Positions 1-8,956 are shown, counted from the stretch's first letter. The stretch is DNA of 64,000 bases from Mycobacterium sp. OTB74 (GCF_029892685.1 NZ_JARXVD010000014.1:62001-126000), one strand, 5' to 3'. The notes: generated by a model from the sequence alone, not told the origin. Numbers and translations: made by a program.

Positions 1-113
1 TGGGACGTGGCCGCGACGCTGTAAGGACGGCCGATAAGCCCAATTCAGGCGGCGACGATATGTCATCGAAGTTGGGAACCTACAGCCACAGGCATTGCGT
101 GGTGCTACGGCTG

Positions 114-2729
114 TTATGCCCGCTTCATCGGCCAGCGAATCAGCGCGGCCAACTCCTCACGATCAGCGGCATCGAGCTTCAGGCAGGCCCGGTAGATATG
201 GCCCTCGGCAGTTCGCACGGACATGCACAGTTTGTCGGCGATATCGCGGTTGGACAGGCCCTCAGCGACCAGAGAGGCGATCTCGTGTTCGCGGGAGCTT
301 AGCGGAAGTGGTTGTGCTGCAGCACGAATCGCGGGAGTGATGACACCACCGCAGCGCTCCGCGAGGTCGGCAACCCGGGCCGCGGCAAGCGCGCCCAGCC
401 GTCGTCGCCCGGCCCGGTCGTGTGCGGTGGCGGCCTGCGCTGCAGCGTCTGTGGCCGCCAGCAGCAGCCCGACGGCCTCGAACTCGAGGCTCACGGCATC
501 AAGACGCTCGGCGTCGGAGTTGGCCAGGGCCACGGCATGATCGGCATAAAGCACCGCGAGCTTGCCGTCCAGGTCTCCAGCAAGTTGTACAAGGCGAGAC
601 CCGGAGGTCCGGTCGCCGAATCGTGCGGCGTGATGGAGGGCCTCGGCTTCGACCGCGTACTGCTTGGATTGTCGCGCTTCAGTGGCAGCGCGCCGGGCGA
701 GGTCGATTGCAGTACGGTGCCCACCGCGCGCCGCTGCCAGCCACGCCCGCGCGATCAGCATTTCCGGGCCGAACAATGCGACCTGCGGACCGAAACGTCG
801 GGCCGCGTCGGCCAACACACGCTCCGCATCGAGGAACTGGCCCAGCGCGGTATAGCTACGGATGAGCAGCAGTTGACCCACGAGGCGCCACGGCAGGGGA
901 GTCTTAGCGTTGAGAGCGGCCAGTGCCTGCTCGATCTCGGTGATGGCGTCGCGGAATTGACCACGACATGTTGCCACCAGACCAGTCGCGATTTTCGCGA
1001 TGGCCCAGCCCATGAACTGGCCTTCGGAGAAGACATTGCCGAACTCGGCGGCGAGCTGACCGGCCCGATCCAGGTCGCCCAGATAGGCCAGTGCGAGCAC
1101 GTCGAAGTACCGGATCATCAGCCGGATCATGCCGTCGGTGGTTCTCGGCTCGGCCCGATAACGGAGGGCGATGGTGACGTACGAGCGGCTGCGCCCACTG
1201 ACCGGCATGGCCAGGCCGGCGGCAAACGTCGCGAAGTCGATGGCTTCTTCGGGTGCGCAGGGGTCGTTCAGAACCGCGGTCGAGGCACTGATTGCAGCCT
1301 CGATGTCGTTCTGGTGCACCGATACCGCCGCAGCGCAGCCTTCGACGATCGATCGCCGTTCCGGCTGCTGAATCCGGGATCGCAACAACACAAGAAGGTC
1401 ATGGGTCGCCTCGACGTCGACGACCGACCAGAACAATATGCTCAATCGCGGGATGCCCCAGAGCAGCAATAGCAGTTCATCGAGATCGTCGGGATTGAAC
1501 CGGGCCAGGACGGCGTCGGCCTCATCCGCGCGGCCCTGCCACAGCACTGCGCGGGCCAGCAGCGCGCCGGCCCGCAAGCCGTCTCCGTGATCAAAGGCGG
1601 TGCGGGCCAACTGTTCTCCGAGCGGCAGATTGGCCAGCGCGATAGCATCCCGAGCTGCCGCGACCAGCAGGGAATTGTCCGGCAGCCGGTCGCTTTCGGC
1701 GCTCAACTGAGCAAGCCGGATCCGTGCGGCGGCCGAGTCCAGAGGCTGACGGCGCAGTACCTGGGTCAGCTGGCCTCTGAGCATCCGCGCTGACGCTGTG
1801 CCCAGGCGTCTTCGGATCACCTCACCGTATAGCGGATGGCTGAATGAGGCCTCGGTCTGCAGGCCGTCTCGGGCGATTCGGATAAACCCTTGTGCCTCTG
1901 CGGAATTCACGCACGCCTCGCCGCACAGCTCGGTAAGTGTATCGATGTCCAGTGGCTCGCACAGCGCCAGCAGATGTAGCGCAGCGGTGGCCTCGCCCGC
2001 CCGGTTGAGCTGCTCGTCCAGCAGCGCCACCAAGCTCGATGTCACGGCCGCGCGTCCGCGCAGCTGCCATATTCCGTCGACCTCGGTTAGGTTGCCGGCT
2101 TGCAGCGCGCCTTCGAGAAGGTGCCGCAGATACAGCGGAGAACCTCCCGACGTCCGCCACAGTACGTCGGCCGACAGACCCTCCAGTGTCCCGCCGAGCG
2201 CTTGCTGTGCCAGCGTGGCGCACTGCGACTTCGACATCGGCTGCAGATCGAGGCGCAGCAGATAGCCGTCCTTCCACAGCGAAGTCACCGCATCGGACAC
2301 CGGTTCGCCACTGCGGACGGTCAGGACAATGCGCGCGGCCCGCTCGACCGCAACGTGGTGCAGCATGGTCGCCGAAAGCTGATCCAACAGGTGCGCGTCG
2401 TCGACACAGATGATGGACCGATTGCCTGCGAGCAGTGCCTGTCGCGAGGCCGACAGCAGAGCGATCGGGTCGTGTCCACTGCACAGGCCTATCCACGGCG
2501 CGAAGACTCCCAGGGGAATGGCGCGTGAGGTGGCCGTACAGGCAGCCCAGTGCACAGTCGCCGATGGGACCGTCAGTACCGAAGGTTTGGTCAGTGTGCG
2601 GGCCAGCGTGGTCTTGCCGATACCGGCCGGCCCGACCAGCACAACGCCGCTGACAGTGTCAGAGCTCAAGGCCTCTGCGATCAGCCGTTGCTCAACCGGC
2701 CGATCGATTAGTTGCCATGCGCTGCCCAC
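114..2729 (-). CDS. LuxR-family ATPase transcriptional regulator (large, MalT/LAL-like)
   Basis: An 871-residue regulator with a GTG start. A P-loop GPAGIGKT lies at residues 33-40 and a Walker B-like run ending in VDD at about 109-111. The middle is long and alanine/leucine-rich, probably helical repeats. The last 63 residues form a LuxR helix-turn-helix (LSSREHEIASLVAEGLSNRDIA, then a recognition helix with SVRTAEGH). This is the architecture of LAL/MalT-type signal-transduction ATPases, which bind DNA through the C-terminal domain in a nucleotide-dependent way. The inducer and targets cannot be read from the sequence. The gene lies on the same strand as, and 98 bp downstream of, the thioesterase gene. 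A 16-bp palindrome about 60 bp upstream of the start may be an operator. Confidence 0.9.
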   Translation of the reverse strand: MGSAWQLIDRPVEQRLIAEALSSDTVSGVVLVGPAGIGKTTLARTLTKPSVLTVPSATVHWAACTATSRAIPLGVFAPWIGLCSGHDPIALLSASRQALLAGNRSIICVDDAHLLDQLSATMLHHVAVERAARIVLTVRSGEPVSDAVTSLWKDGYLLRLDLQPMSKSQCATLAQQALGGTLEGLSADVLWRTSGGSPLYLRHLLEGALQAGNLTEVDGIWQLRGRAAVTSSLVALLDEQLNRAGEATAALHLLALCEPLDIDTLTELCGEACVNSAEAQGFIRIARDGLQTEASFSHPLYGEVIRRRLGTASARMLRGQLTQVLRRQPLDSAAARIRLAQLSAESDRLPDNSLLVAAARDAIALANLPLGEQLARTAFDHGDGLRAGALLARAVLWQGRADEADAVLARFNPDDLDELLLLLWGIPRLSILFWSVVDVEATHDLLVLLRSRIQQPERRSIVEGCAAAVSVHQNDIEAAISASTAVLNDPCAPEEAIDFATFAAGLAMPVSGRSRSYVTIALRYRAEPRTTDGMIRLMIRYFDVLALAYLGDLDRAGQLAAEFGNVFSEGQFMGWAIAKIATGLVATCRGQFRDAITEIEQALAALNAKTPLPWRLVGQLLLIRSYTALGQFLDAERVLADAARRFGPQVALFGPEMLIARAWLAAARGGHRTAIDLARRAATEARQSKQYAVEAEALHHAARFGDRTSGSRLVQLAGDLDGKLAVLYADHAVALANSDAERLDAVSLEFEAVGLLLAATDAAAQAATAHDRAGRRRLGALAAARVADLAERCGGVITPAIRAAAQPLPLSSREHEIASLVAEGLSNRDIADKLCMSVRTAEGHIYRACLKLDAADREELAALIRWPMKRA

Positions 2730-2787
2730 ACCACCCCCTCGACCCCAGACGCCGGTACCGACTCACAAGTTAATTTCGAGGATGTTA

Positions 2788-2803
2788 GCAGAATATATTC
2801 TGC
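2788..2803. promoter_or_regulatory. 16-bp perfect palindrome upstream of the LuxR/AAA regulator
   Basis: GCAGAATATATTCTGC is a perfect inverted repeat in the AT-rich 98-bp gap between the thioesterase stop and the regulator start. It sits about 60 bp upstream of the GTG. It has no U-tract and too little loop to be a terminator, so a dimeric repressor or activator site, possibly autoregulatory, is the better reading. The binding protein is unknown. Confidence 0.45.
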
Positions 2804-2827
2804 GCGCGCGGTAATTTTCTGGGCAGG

Positions 2828-3619
2828 TCAGCGCCGTTGTACCAGCAATGTCTGCGCCGAAGTCCCGATGAAACCCTCAACATCGAACAACTCGGCAGTG
2901 GTTACTCCGATGCCGTCCGGTCCGATCGAACCTCGGGCCCGTAACGCGAAGTCCGTGCCGACTGGCAGGCGATGCAGGTGCACGGTGGTGTCGGTATTCA
3001 TGAACAGGAATTGCTGCGGGTCCAGCGAAGCTCCGACACCGTTGGCCGAATCCGCCACCATGGCCAGGCGCTGCAACGCCGTGGTGTCTTCGTCGTCGAT
3101 CAATTGCACCAAGGGGCGCAGCCACACCACCGCGGCGTCGGCGGAGTCGGACTGCGGCACCCACGTCACGGTCTCCAAGTACCCGGGGCGGTCCTGCCAG
3201 GGATGCCGGAACCCCGTGTCGGCTCCCTCCACCAGGGGCGGATACCGATCCTGTGCTGCGTCGCGGGTGTCACTGGTGGCCAGCAACCACGCACTGACCC
3301 GGGCCACTGCCCGTTGGGAGTCGTTGGGCGCAGCGGCCGTCATTTCGGCGGTCATCATGGCGATGCGCGAGCCGGGACGCGATATCCAGGCCCGAACCCG
3401 GACGGGTGAAACGGGAATGGCGCCCAGGATGTCCATGGTCAGTCGGCCGACCCGAAGTCCTGTCCCTTCGGCAAGTTCCTCGATGGACCGGGTCAGAAGA
3501 GCCAGTGGAGGTGAGCCATGTTGAATGCTCGGATCCCAGTTGCTGGAGGTGCCCTCGGTGGAATCGAACAGTTGCCAGTCACCATCGGTGCCGAGACGGC
3601 GGTAGTAGCAGTCGATCAT
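2828..3619 (-). CDS. Acyl-CoA thioesterase-family protein
   Basis: A 263-residue protein starting at MIDCYYRRL. I chose this start because its ATG overlaps the stop of the upstream RecB-like gene in an ATGA arrangement. The sequence resembles the actinobacterial thioesterase-like family with two hotdog halves: an N-terminal half with the HGSPPLALLTRSIEEL helix and a C-terminal half with FMNTDTTVHLHR and GSIGPDGIGVTTAELFD. It probably hydrolyses or binds acyl-CoA thioesters; the substrate is unknown. Tight coupling to the nuclease gene reflects shared transcription rather than a clear shared pathway. Confidence 0.8.
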   Translation of the reverse strand: MIDCYYRRLGTDGDWQLFDSTEGTSSNWDPSIQHGSPPLALLTRSIEELAEGTGLRVGRLTMDILGAIPVSPVRVRAWISRPGSRIAMMTAEMTAAAPNDSQRAVARVSAWLLATSDTRDAAQDRYPPLVEGADTGFRHPWQDRPGYLETVTWVPQSDSADAAVVWLRPLVQLIDDEDTTALQRLAMVADSANGVGASLDPQQFLFMNTDTTVHLHRLPVGTDFALRARGSIGPDGIGVTTAELFDVEGFIGTSAQTLLVQRR

Positions 3620-4467
3620 GCGGCATCGAAGCTGTCCGGCCACCCCGGATAGGGCGGGGGAGTGCCGCCGAATGCCGGGCACAGCGCCTGGTGCGTGCAC
3701 CAGTCGCACAACCGGGACGGGCTGGGCCGGAAATCACCTGTCACGCCGGCATTTTGGATGGCCCGCCATATGGCCATCAGGGTCTTCTCGAATCGCTCCA
3801 GCTCGTCCAGCTCGGGGCTGTAGTCCAGCACTTGGCCGTCAGCCAGGTAGAGCAGCCGCAAGCGGGCCGGCACGATGCCGCGCAACCTCAGCAGGGCCAC
3901 CGCGTAGAACTTCATCTGGAACATCGCCTTGAACTCGGCCATGGCCCGTGCTGCCGGCGGGGCCTTGCCGGTCTTGTAGTCGACCACGCGCATCTCGCCG
4001 GTTGGCGCGACGTCGATGCGGTCGACGAAACCGCGCAACAAGGTGCCGTCGGCCAACTCGACCTCGACGCGCTGTTCGCAGCTCTGAGGGTCGAACCGGG
4101 TCGGATCCTCCAGCCGGTAGTAACCCGACAGCAGCGCCCGCGCTTCCTTGAGCAGCGTCTCGCGCAACTCGGGCGCGATCTCGTCGCCCAGCTCCGGCCG
4201 CTCGGCTATCACGGCATTCCAGGCTGGGGCGACCAAGGACAGCGCGGTTTCCGGGATGCGGTCACCGGCGGGCAAGGCGTAGAGCCGTTCAAGCGCAGCG
4301 TGCACCACCGACCCACGCAACTGTGCCGTCGACGGTGGCTCGGGGAGCCGGTCGATGGCCCGGAATCGGTACAGCAGCGGGCACTGCTTGAAGTCGCTGG
4401 CCCGCGACGGTGACAACGCCGGGCGCCGGGTGCGGACCGCGTCGTCACTGATCTCGGATGTACTCAT
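3616..4467 (-). CDS. RecB-family PD-(D/E)XK exonuclease-like protein
   Basis: A 283-residue protein matching the RecB/Cas4-like nuclease family (Rv2119 type). The N-terminal LSPSRASDFKQCPLLYRFR is the usual first motif with its iron-sulfur or structural cysteine. LRGSVVHAALERL supplies the conserved His. GEMRVVDYKTGKAPP contains the PD-(D/E)XK catalytic Asp and Lys, and CDWCTHQALCPAF is the C-terminal cysteine cluster expected to complete a 4Fe-4S site. The start MSTSEISDDAV was chosen because the residues before it show no family similarity. It is divergent from trmI and overlaps the thioesterase by 4 nt. Its role is DNA end processing, with no specific pathway assigned. Confidence 0.85.
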   Translation of the reverse strand: MSTSEISDDAVRTRRPALSPSRASDFKQCPLLYRFRAIDRLPEPPSTAQLRGSVVHAALERLYALPAGDRIPETALSLVAPAWNAVIAERPELGDEIAPELRETLLKEARALLSGYYRLEDPTRFDPQSCEQRVEVELADGTLLRGFVDRIDVAPTGEMRVVDYKTGKAPPAARAMAEFKAMFQMKFYAVALLRLRGIVPARLRLLYLADGQVLDYSPELDELERFEKTLMAIWRAIQNAGVTGDFRPSPSRLCDWCTHQALCPAFGGTPPPYPGWPDSFDAA

Positions 4468-4495
4468 GCGCGATCCGACTCCGCTTCTCGCCGAG
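4465..4495 (-). repeat. Start-codon-associated dispersed repeat, copy 1
   Basis: Read on the minus strand, GCGAGAAGCGGAGTCGGATC runs into GCGCATG, ending in the ATG of the RecB-like gene. Nearly the same sequence precedes the ATG of an unrelated permease gene at 16453-16481. Both genes then begin ATGAGTA. It lies where a ribosome-binding site would be, yet lacks a good Shine-Dalgarno. Confidence 0.5.
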
Positions 4496-4584
4496 TGCTC
4501 ATACATGCAGCCTATGGCCCGGCGCCGACAAAACTCGCCCAACCCGGCCGCCTGCGGCTACGCGTGAGCTGGCAGGCTAGTCCG

Positions 4585-5442
4585 GTGCCCATCACCGGAC
4601 CCTTCACTGTCGGCGACCGCGTTCAACTGACCGACGCCAAAGGCCGGCACTACACCATGGTGCTGGCTCCCGGCGGGGAGTTTCACACCCATCGCGGCAT
4701 CATCGCTCACGATTCGGTGATCGGGCAGCCTGAGGGCAGCGTGGTGAAGTCCACCAATGGCGACCCGTTCCTGGTGCTGCGGCCGCTGCTGATCGACTAC
4801 GTGCTGTCCATGCCCCGCGGCGCGCAGGTCATCTACCCCAAGGATGCCGCGCAGATCGTGCATGAGGGCGACATCTTCCCGGGCGCAAGGGTTTTGGAGG
4901 CCGGCGCCGGGTCCGGTGCGCTGACCTGTTCACTGCTGCGTGCGGTGGGCCCCGGCGGCACCGTGACGTCGTATGAGGTGCGGGACGATCACGCGGTGCA
5001 CGCGGTGCGCAACGTCGAGACCTTCTTCGGTGAGCGGCCGGAGAACTGGAACCTGGTGGTCGCCGACCTGAACAGCTACGACGGCCCGTCGGGGGCGAGC
5101 GAAGCGACGGGGGACAAGCAGGTGGACCGGGTTGTACTCGACATGCTGGCGCCGTGGGACGTGTTGGACACGGTGTCGAAGGCACTGGTGCCCGGTGGTG
5201 TCCTGATCGTCTATGTCGCGACCGTCACCCAGCTGTCGCGGACCGTCGAGGCGCTGCGTGAGCAGACCTGCTGGACCGAGCCGCGCTCCTGGGAGTCACT
5301 GCAGCGCGGCTGGGATGTGGTCGGGCTGGCAGTCCGGCCGCAGCATTCGATGCGTGGCCATACCGCGTTTCTGATCAGTGCGCGCCGGCTGGCTCCGGGC
5401 GCGGTGACGCCGACGCCGTTGCGCCGTAAGCGAAATATATGA
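4585..5442 (+). CDS. trmI: tRNA (adenine-58-N1)-methyltransferase TrmI
   Basis: A 285-residue class I SAM methyltransferase, very close to mycobacterial TrmI (Rv2118c). It methylates N1 of A58 in the T-loop of tRNA as a tetramer. The SAM motif I is VLEAGAGSGALT at about 103-114. PRGAQVIYPKDAAQIV before it and VLDMLAPWDVLD after it are signature stretches. The GTG at 4585 was chosen because the protein then begins VPITGPFTVGDRVQLTDAKG, aligning with the family N-terminus. An extra GASEATG segment at residues 170-176 is encoded by a dispersed DNA repeat and is absent from the M. tuberculosis protein as I recall it. The gene converges on DUF503 with 10 bp between. Confidence 0.95.
   Translation: MPITGPFTVGDRVQLTDAKGRHYTMVLAPGGEFHTHRGIIAHDSVIGQPEGSVVKSTNGDPFLVLRPLLIDYVLSMPRGAQVIYPKDAAQIVHEGDIFPGARVLEAGAGSGALTCSLLRAVGPGGTVTSYEVRDDHAVHAVRNVETFFGERPENWNLVVADLNSYDGPSGASEATGDKQVDRVVLDMLAPWDVLDTVSKALVPGGVLIVYVATVTQLSRTVEALREQTCWTEPRSWESLQRGWDVVGLAVRPQHSMRGHTAFLISARRLAPGAVTPTPLRRKRNI
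5092..5111 (+). repeat. Dispersed repeat GGGGCGAGCGAAGCGACGGG, copy inside trmI
   Basis: A 20-nt sequence identical to copies at 53672-53691 and 53702-53721, and in 18 nt to 32952-32969. Here it is in frame and encodes GASEATG in a TrmI surface loop after motif III. Related proteins lack the residues, so it looks like an in-frame insertion. Confidence 0.7.
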
Positions 5443-5452
5443 CGGCTCCGCG

Positions 5453-5746
5453 CTAGTCCTCGCTGCTGGCCAACCCACGCTGGGCCGACAGCAACTCGAC
5501 CTCCGGCCGCCCGGCCACCAATCGCTCGGTCGCGTCCAGGACGTCGACGCAGTGGCTGCGATCAGCGGCCACCACCGCCACTCCGATCGCTGCCCGACGG
5601 TGCAGGTCCTGGTGTCCGGACTCGGCCGCCGACACCGAGAACTTGCGTTGCAACTCGGCGATGATAGGACGGATCAGCGAACGCTTCTGCTTCAGCGAAT
5701 GCACGTCACCGAGCAGCAGATCGAATTCCAGCCAGCCGATCCACAT
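5453..5746 (-). CDS. DUF503 family protein
   Basis: A 97-residue protein from a GTG start that matches the DUF503 family (Rv2117 type). It shows the conserved opening WIGWLEFDLLLGDVHSLKQKRS and the following RPIIAELQRKFSVSAAE. The family is a small ferredoxin-fold-like protein of unknown function found widely in bacteria. It lies 6 bp downstream of the lipoprotein gene on the same strand, so co-transcription with 5753-6340 and 6353-6853 is likely. Confidence 0.88.
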   Translation of the reverse strand: MWIGWLEFDLLLGDVHSLKQKRSLIRPIIAELQRKFSVSAAESGHQDLHRRAAIGVAVVAADRSHCVDVLDATERLVAGRPEVELLSAQRGLASSED

Positions 5747-5752
5747 CGAATG

Positions 5753-6340
5753 TCAGTGCCCGCCGTCGGGCACGGGCGCTGGCGGCGGGGCAGGTGCCGG
5801 CGGGGCCGGCACAGAGGGAGCGGGAGCCTCGTTCTCCGGCCCGCCAGGTTTGCCGAATGCCAGCAGCATGTTGGCGGTCTGGCGGCTCAGCTGCCAGGTG
5901 TCGCGCAGCGGGCTGAACTCCATGGGAAAGGTGAAGGATTTCTGCGGTGTGACGGACGAACTCATTGTGACGGTGGCCACAATGTTGCCGGGACTGCTGG
6001 CCGACCAGGCCAGATCGGTGGCGGTCACGTTCATCGGATCGAACCCGTTGTCATGCAGCGCCTTGGTGAAGCTGTTCACTGGGCCGCGGTCCTGGACGGT
6101 GCCGTACTGGATCAACCCGATCTTTTGCTCAACAGGAATCGAAGGGTCGGCGAGGCGAGCTAACACCCCGGTGAGGACATCGGCGGCCGGAAGTGGGGCG
6201 GCGGCCGCGGGCGTGTGCGCGCTTGCGGTCAGCTGCGACTGCGAGGCGGGGTCGACGGGCGGCTCGACGTGCTTGCTACACCCGGACAGCCCGGTCGTCA
6301 CCACTGCGGCGACGATGAGGGCTGTCCGGACCGCAAGCAC
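5753..6340 (-). CDS. lppK: Lipoprotein, LppK-like
   Basis: A 195-residue exported protein from a GTG start. Residues 1-17 form a signal peptide and LSGC at 18-21 is a lipobox, so Cys21 would be lipidated and the protein anchored at the outer face of the membrane. The body resembles the MTB12/CFP2-type fold (residues about 50-165: DVLTGVLARLADPSIPVEQKIGLIQYG, then a beta-rich part). The tail is a proline/alanine-rich linker-like segment. Position (between mpa and the DUF503 gene) matches M. tuberculosis lppK (Rv2116). It and the next gene upstream are paralogues. Function is unknown. Confidence 0.8.
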   Translation of the reverse strand: MLAVRTALIVAAVVTTGLSGCSKHVEPPVDPASQSQLTASAHTPAAAAPLPAADVLTGVLARLADPSIPVEQKIGLIQYGTVQDRGPVNSFTKALHDNGFDPMNVTATDLAWSASSPGNIVATVTMSSSVTPQKSFTFPMEFSPLRDTWQLSRQTANMLLAFGKPGGPENEAPAPSVPAPPAPAPPPAPVPDGGH

Positions 6341-6352
6341 CTGGTAGCTCGG

Positions 6353-6853
6353 CTACTTGACCGACTGCAGGAGCGCCATGGCAGACGCCTTGGACAGCTG
6401 CCAGCCGGACGGACTCGGACCGGCGACGAAGGTCAGCGGCTGCATCCCGGTGCCGCCATTGGCGGCCGTTGCGGTGACGTTTGCGGTCGCGGTGCCGTCG
6501 CCGGCGTCATCGATGTCAGCGATGGCGAACGTGAGCGGGAAGACGCCCTTGGTCAGCGCGTTGCTGTAGGCGCGGTCGGCGGTGATGGCTTCAAGGCGGC
6601 CGACGCCACCCTGGATGTAGTTGCCCTTGGCCCCGGCGAAGGTGCCGGCGCCGGTAAGACCGTTGAGGGTGGCCAGCAAAGGGGCCTGCAGGCCGGGAGC
6701 CGGCGCCTGGGGCAACGGAACCTCGCGCACCACGGGCGTGATAGCCGTCGCGGTGAGCGTCCCGGAAGTCGGGGCAATCGCGGTCGCACCGGCCGAAGCT
6801 GCGCCGACAAGTGCGACAGCTGTGATACCAGTAACGAGGGATTTGACGGTCAC
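6353..6853 (-). CDS. Secreted MTB12/CFP2-like low-molecular-weight antigen
   Basis: A 166-residue exported protein with GTG start and a plausible AAAGGA ribosome-binding site just upstream. Residues 1-26 (VKSLVTGITAVALVGAASAG) are a Sec signal peptide with no lipobox cysteine. The mature part matches the mycobacterial MTB12/CFP2 family, with LNGLTGAGTFAGAKGNYIQGGVG and the ending GWQLSKASAMALLQSV. These proteins are abundant in culture filtrate; their biochemical role is not known. It lies 12 bp upstream of the LppK-like gene, suggesting duplication and joint expression of a secreted and a lipid-anchored version. Confidence 0.88.
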   Translation of the reverse strand: MTVKSLVTGITAVALVGAASAGATAIAPTSGTLTATAITPVVREVPLPQAPAPGLQAPLLATLNGLTGAGTFAGAKGNYIQGGVGRLEAITADRAYSNALTKGVFPLTFAIADIDDAGDGTATANVTATAANGGTGMQPLTFVAGPSPSGWQLSKASAMALLQSVK

Positions 6854-7011
6854 GACAGTCCTTTCGATGATCCCGACTTGGGTAGAAGGTTAACAGCGCC
6901 GTCGGATGATCGTCAGTGTGTCGAATCTCCTTGAGCACACATGAATGACCGATCGCCGGTAGCGTTGAGGTATCCGCCGCACCAACATCAGGTGTGGGAA
7001 AGGAGCGCATG

Positions 7012-8853
7012 ATGAGTGAGTCAGACCGTGCGGATGCGTTCGGTAACACCGACACACCCCGCCCGAAGCCCATGTCCGGCGTAGACGCCGCGGAACTCGA
7101 ACGGCTCCGAAGCGAGACTGCCGCATTGCGCGAGCAGTTGAGCCTCGCCGCCGGCTCTCCCCGCGGCCAACGAGACGTACAGCAACTCGAAGCCCGGATC
7201 GATTCACTGACCGCGCGCAACGGCAAGCTGATGGACACCCTCAAAGAGGCGCGCCAGCAATTGCTGGCGTTGCGCGAGGAGGTCGACCGGCTGGGGCAGC
7301 CGCCCAGCGGCTACGGCGTCCTGCTGCTCACCCACGAGGACGACACCGTCGACGTGTTCACCTCGGGTCGCAAGATGCGGTTGTCATGCTCGCCGAACAT
7401 CGACATCAAGGAACTAAAGCAAGGCCAGACCGTCCGTCTCAACGAGGCACTGACCGTCGTCGAGGCCGGCTCCTTCGAGTCCGTCGGTGAAATCAGCACG
7501 CTGCGGGAAATCCTGTCCGACGGCAAGCGAGCCCTCGTGGTCGGCCATGCCGACGAGGAGCGCATCGTCTGGCTGGCCGAGCCGCTGGTCGCCCCGGAGT
7601 TCCTGGACCCCGAGGTCGTCGCCTTGCTGGAGGACGCCGAGGAGGACCTGCGTTCACGCAAGCTGCGTCCGGGTGACTCGCTGCTGGTCGACAGCAAGGC
7701 CGGCTACGCGTTCGAGCGCATCCCGAAGGCCGAGGTCGAAGATCTGGTGCTCGAGGAGGTGCCCGACGTCAGCTACAGCGACATCGGTGGCCTGGGCCGG
7801 CAGATCGAGCTGATCCGCGACGCCGTCGAGCTGCCGTTCCTGCACAAGGATCTGTACAAGGAGTACGCGCTGCGGCCGCCCAAGGGCGTGCTGCTGTACG
7901 GCCCGCCCGGCTGTGGTAAGACGCTGATCGCGAAGGCCGTGGCCAACTCGCTGGCCAAGAAGATGGCTGAGATCCGCGGCGACGATGCGCGCGAGGCCAA
8001 GAGCTACTTCCTGAACATCAAGGGCCCGGAACTGTTGAACAAGTTCGTCGGCGAGACCGAGCGGCATATCCGCCTGATCTTCCAGCGAGCTCGTGAGAAG
8101 GCGTCCGAGGGCACCCCGGTGATCGTGTTCTTCGACGAGATGGACTCCATCTTCCGGACCCGCGGCACCGGCGTCAGCTCCGACGTCGAAACCACTGTCG
8201 TCCCACAGCTTCTCAGTGAGATCGACGGTGTCGAGGGCCTGGAGAATGTGATCGTCATCGGCGCTTCCAACCGTGAGGACATGATCGACCCGGCGATCCT
8301 GCGGCCCGGCCGCCTGGACGTCAAGATCAAGATCGAACGGCCGGATGCCGAAGCGGCGCAGGACATCTTCAGCAAGTACCTCACCGAGGAACTGCCGGTG
8401 CACGCCGACGATCTGCGCGAGTTCGGCGACGACCGGGCGCTCTGCATCAAGACCATGATCGAGAAGGTCGTGGATCGGATGTACGCGGAGATCGACGACA
8501 ACCGGTTCCTGGAAGTCACCTATGCCAACGGTGACAAGGAAGTCATGTACTTCAAGGACTTCAACTCGGGCGCCATGATCCAGAACGTGGTGGACCGGGC
8601 CAAGAAGTACGCGATCAAGTCGGTGCTGGAAACCCAACAGCGGGGCTTGCGTATCCAGCACCTGCTGGACTCGATCGTCGATGAGTTCGCCGAGAACGAG
8701 GATCTGCCCAACACGACCAATCCCGATGACTGGGCACGGATTTCGGGCAAGAAGGGCGAGCGGATCGTCTACATCCGGACGCTGGTCACTGGCAAGAGTT
8801 CCAGCGCCAGCCGCGCTATCGACACCGAGAGCAACCTGGGACAGTACCTGTAG
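7012..8853 (+). CDS. mpa: Mpa/ARC proteasomal AAA+ ATPase
   Basis: A 613-residue hexameric unfoldase that binds Pup through its N-terminal coiled coils and feeds pupylated proteins into the 20S proteasome. Coiled coil lies at about 25-95, tandem OB domains at about 98-245, and the AAA module follows with Walker A GPPGCGKT (297-304) and Walker B FFDEMD (Asp375-Glu376). The C-terminus ends Gln-Tyr-Leu, the motif that docks into the alpha-ring. ATG 7012 was chosen over the adjacent 7009 because AAGGAG (7000-7005) is then 6 nt away. A strong terminator follows at 8874-8913, so mpa is transcribed separately from dop-pup-prcBA. Confidence 0.98.
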   Translation: MSESDRADAFGNTDTPRPKPMSGVDAAELERLRSETAALREQLSLAAGSPRGQRDVQQLEARIDSLTARNGKLMDTLKEARQQLLALREEVDRLGQPPSGYGVLLLTHEDDTVDVFTSGRKMRLSCSPNIDIKELKQGQTVRLNEALTVVEAGSFESVGEISTLREILSDGKRALVVGHADEERIVWLAEPLVAPEFLDPEVVALLEDAEEDLRSRKLRPGDSLLVDSKAGYAFERIPKAEVEDLVLEEVPDVSYSDIGGLGRQIELIRDAVELPFLHKDLYKEYALRPPKGVLLYGPPGCGKTLIAKAVANSLAKKMAEIRGDDAREAKSYFLNIKGPELLNKFVGETERHIRLIFQRAREKASEGTPVIVFFDEMDSIFRTRGTGVSSDVETTVVPQLLSEIDGVEGLENVIVIGASNREDMIDPAILRPGRLDVKIKIERPDAEAAQDIFSKYLTEELPVHADDLREFGDDRALCIKTMIEKVVDRMYAEIDDNRFLEVTYANGDKEVMYFKDFNSGAMIQNVVDRAKKYAIKSVLETQQRGLRIQHLLDSIVDEFAENEDLPNTTNPDDWARISGKKGERIVYIRTLVTGKSSSASRAIDTESNLGQYL

Positions 8854-8873
8854 CGCGTCACTCTCCAACAGAA

Positions 8874-8913
8874 ACAAATATCCCCATTCGCTTCGTCGAG
8901 TGGGGATATTTGT
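8874..8913 (+). terminator. Terminator after mpa
   Basis: ACAAATATCCCCA (8874-8886) pairs perfectly with TGGGGATATTTGT (8901-8913) around a 14-nt loop. It starts 20 bp after the mpa stop and ends 43 bp before the convergent membrane-protein stop at 8957. The A/T-rich outer stem supplies a U-run in both directions, so it may serve both genes. Confidence 0.85.
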
Positions 8914-8956
8914 GTCTGCGCACGGCTCGGGGTCCAACACCACCCCACTGCCGTAG

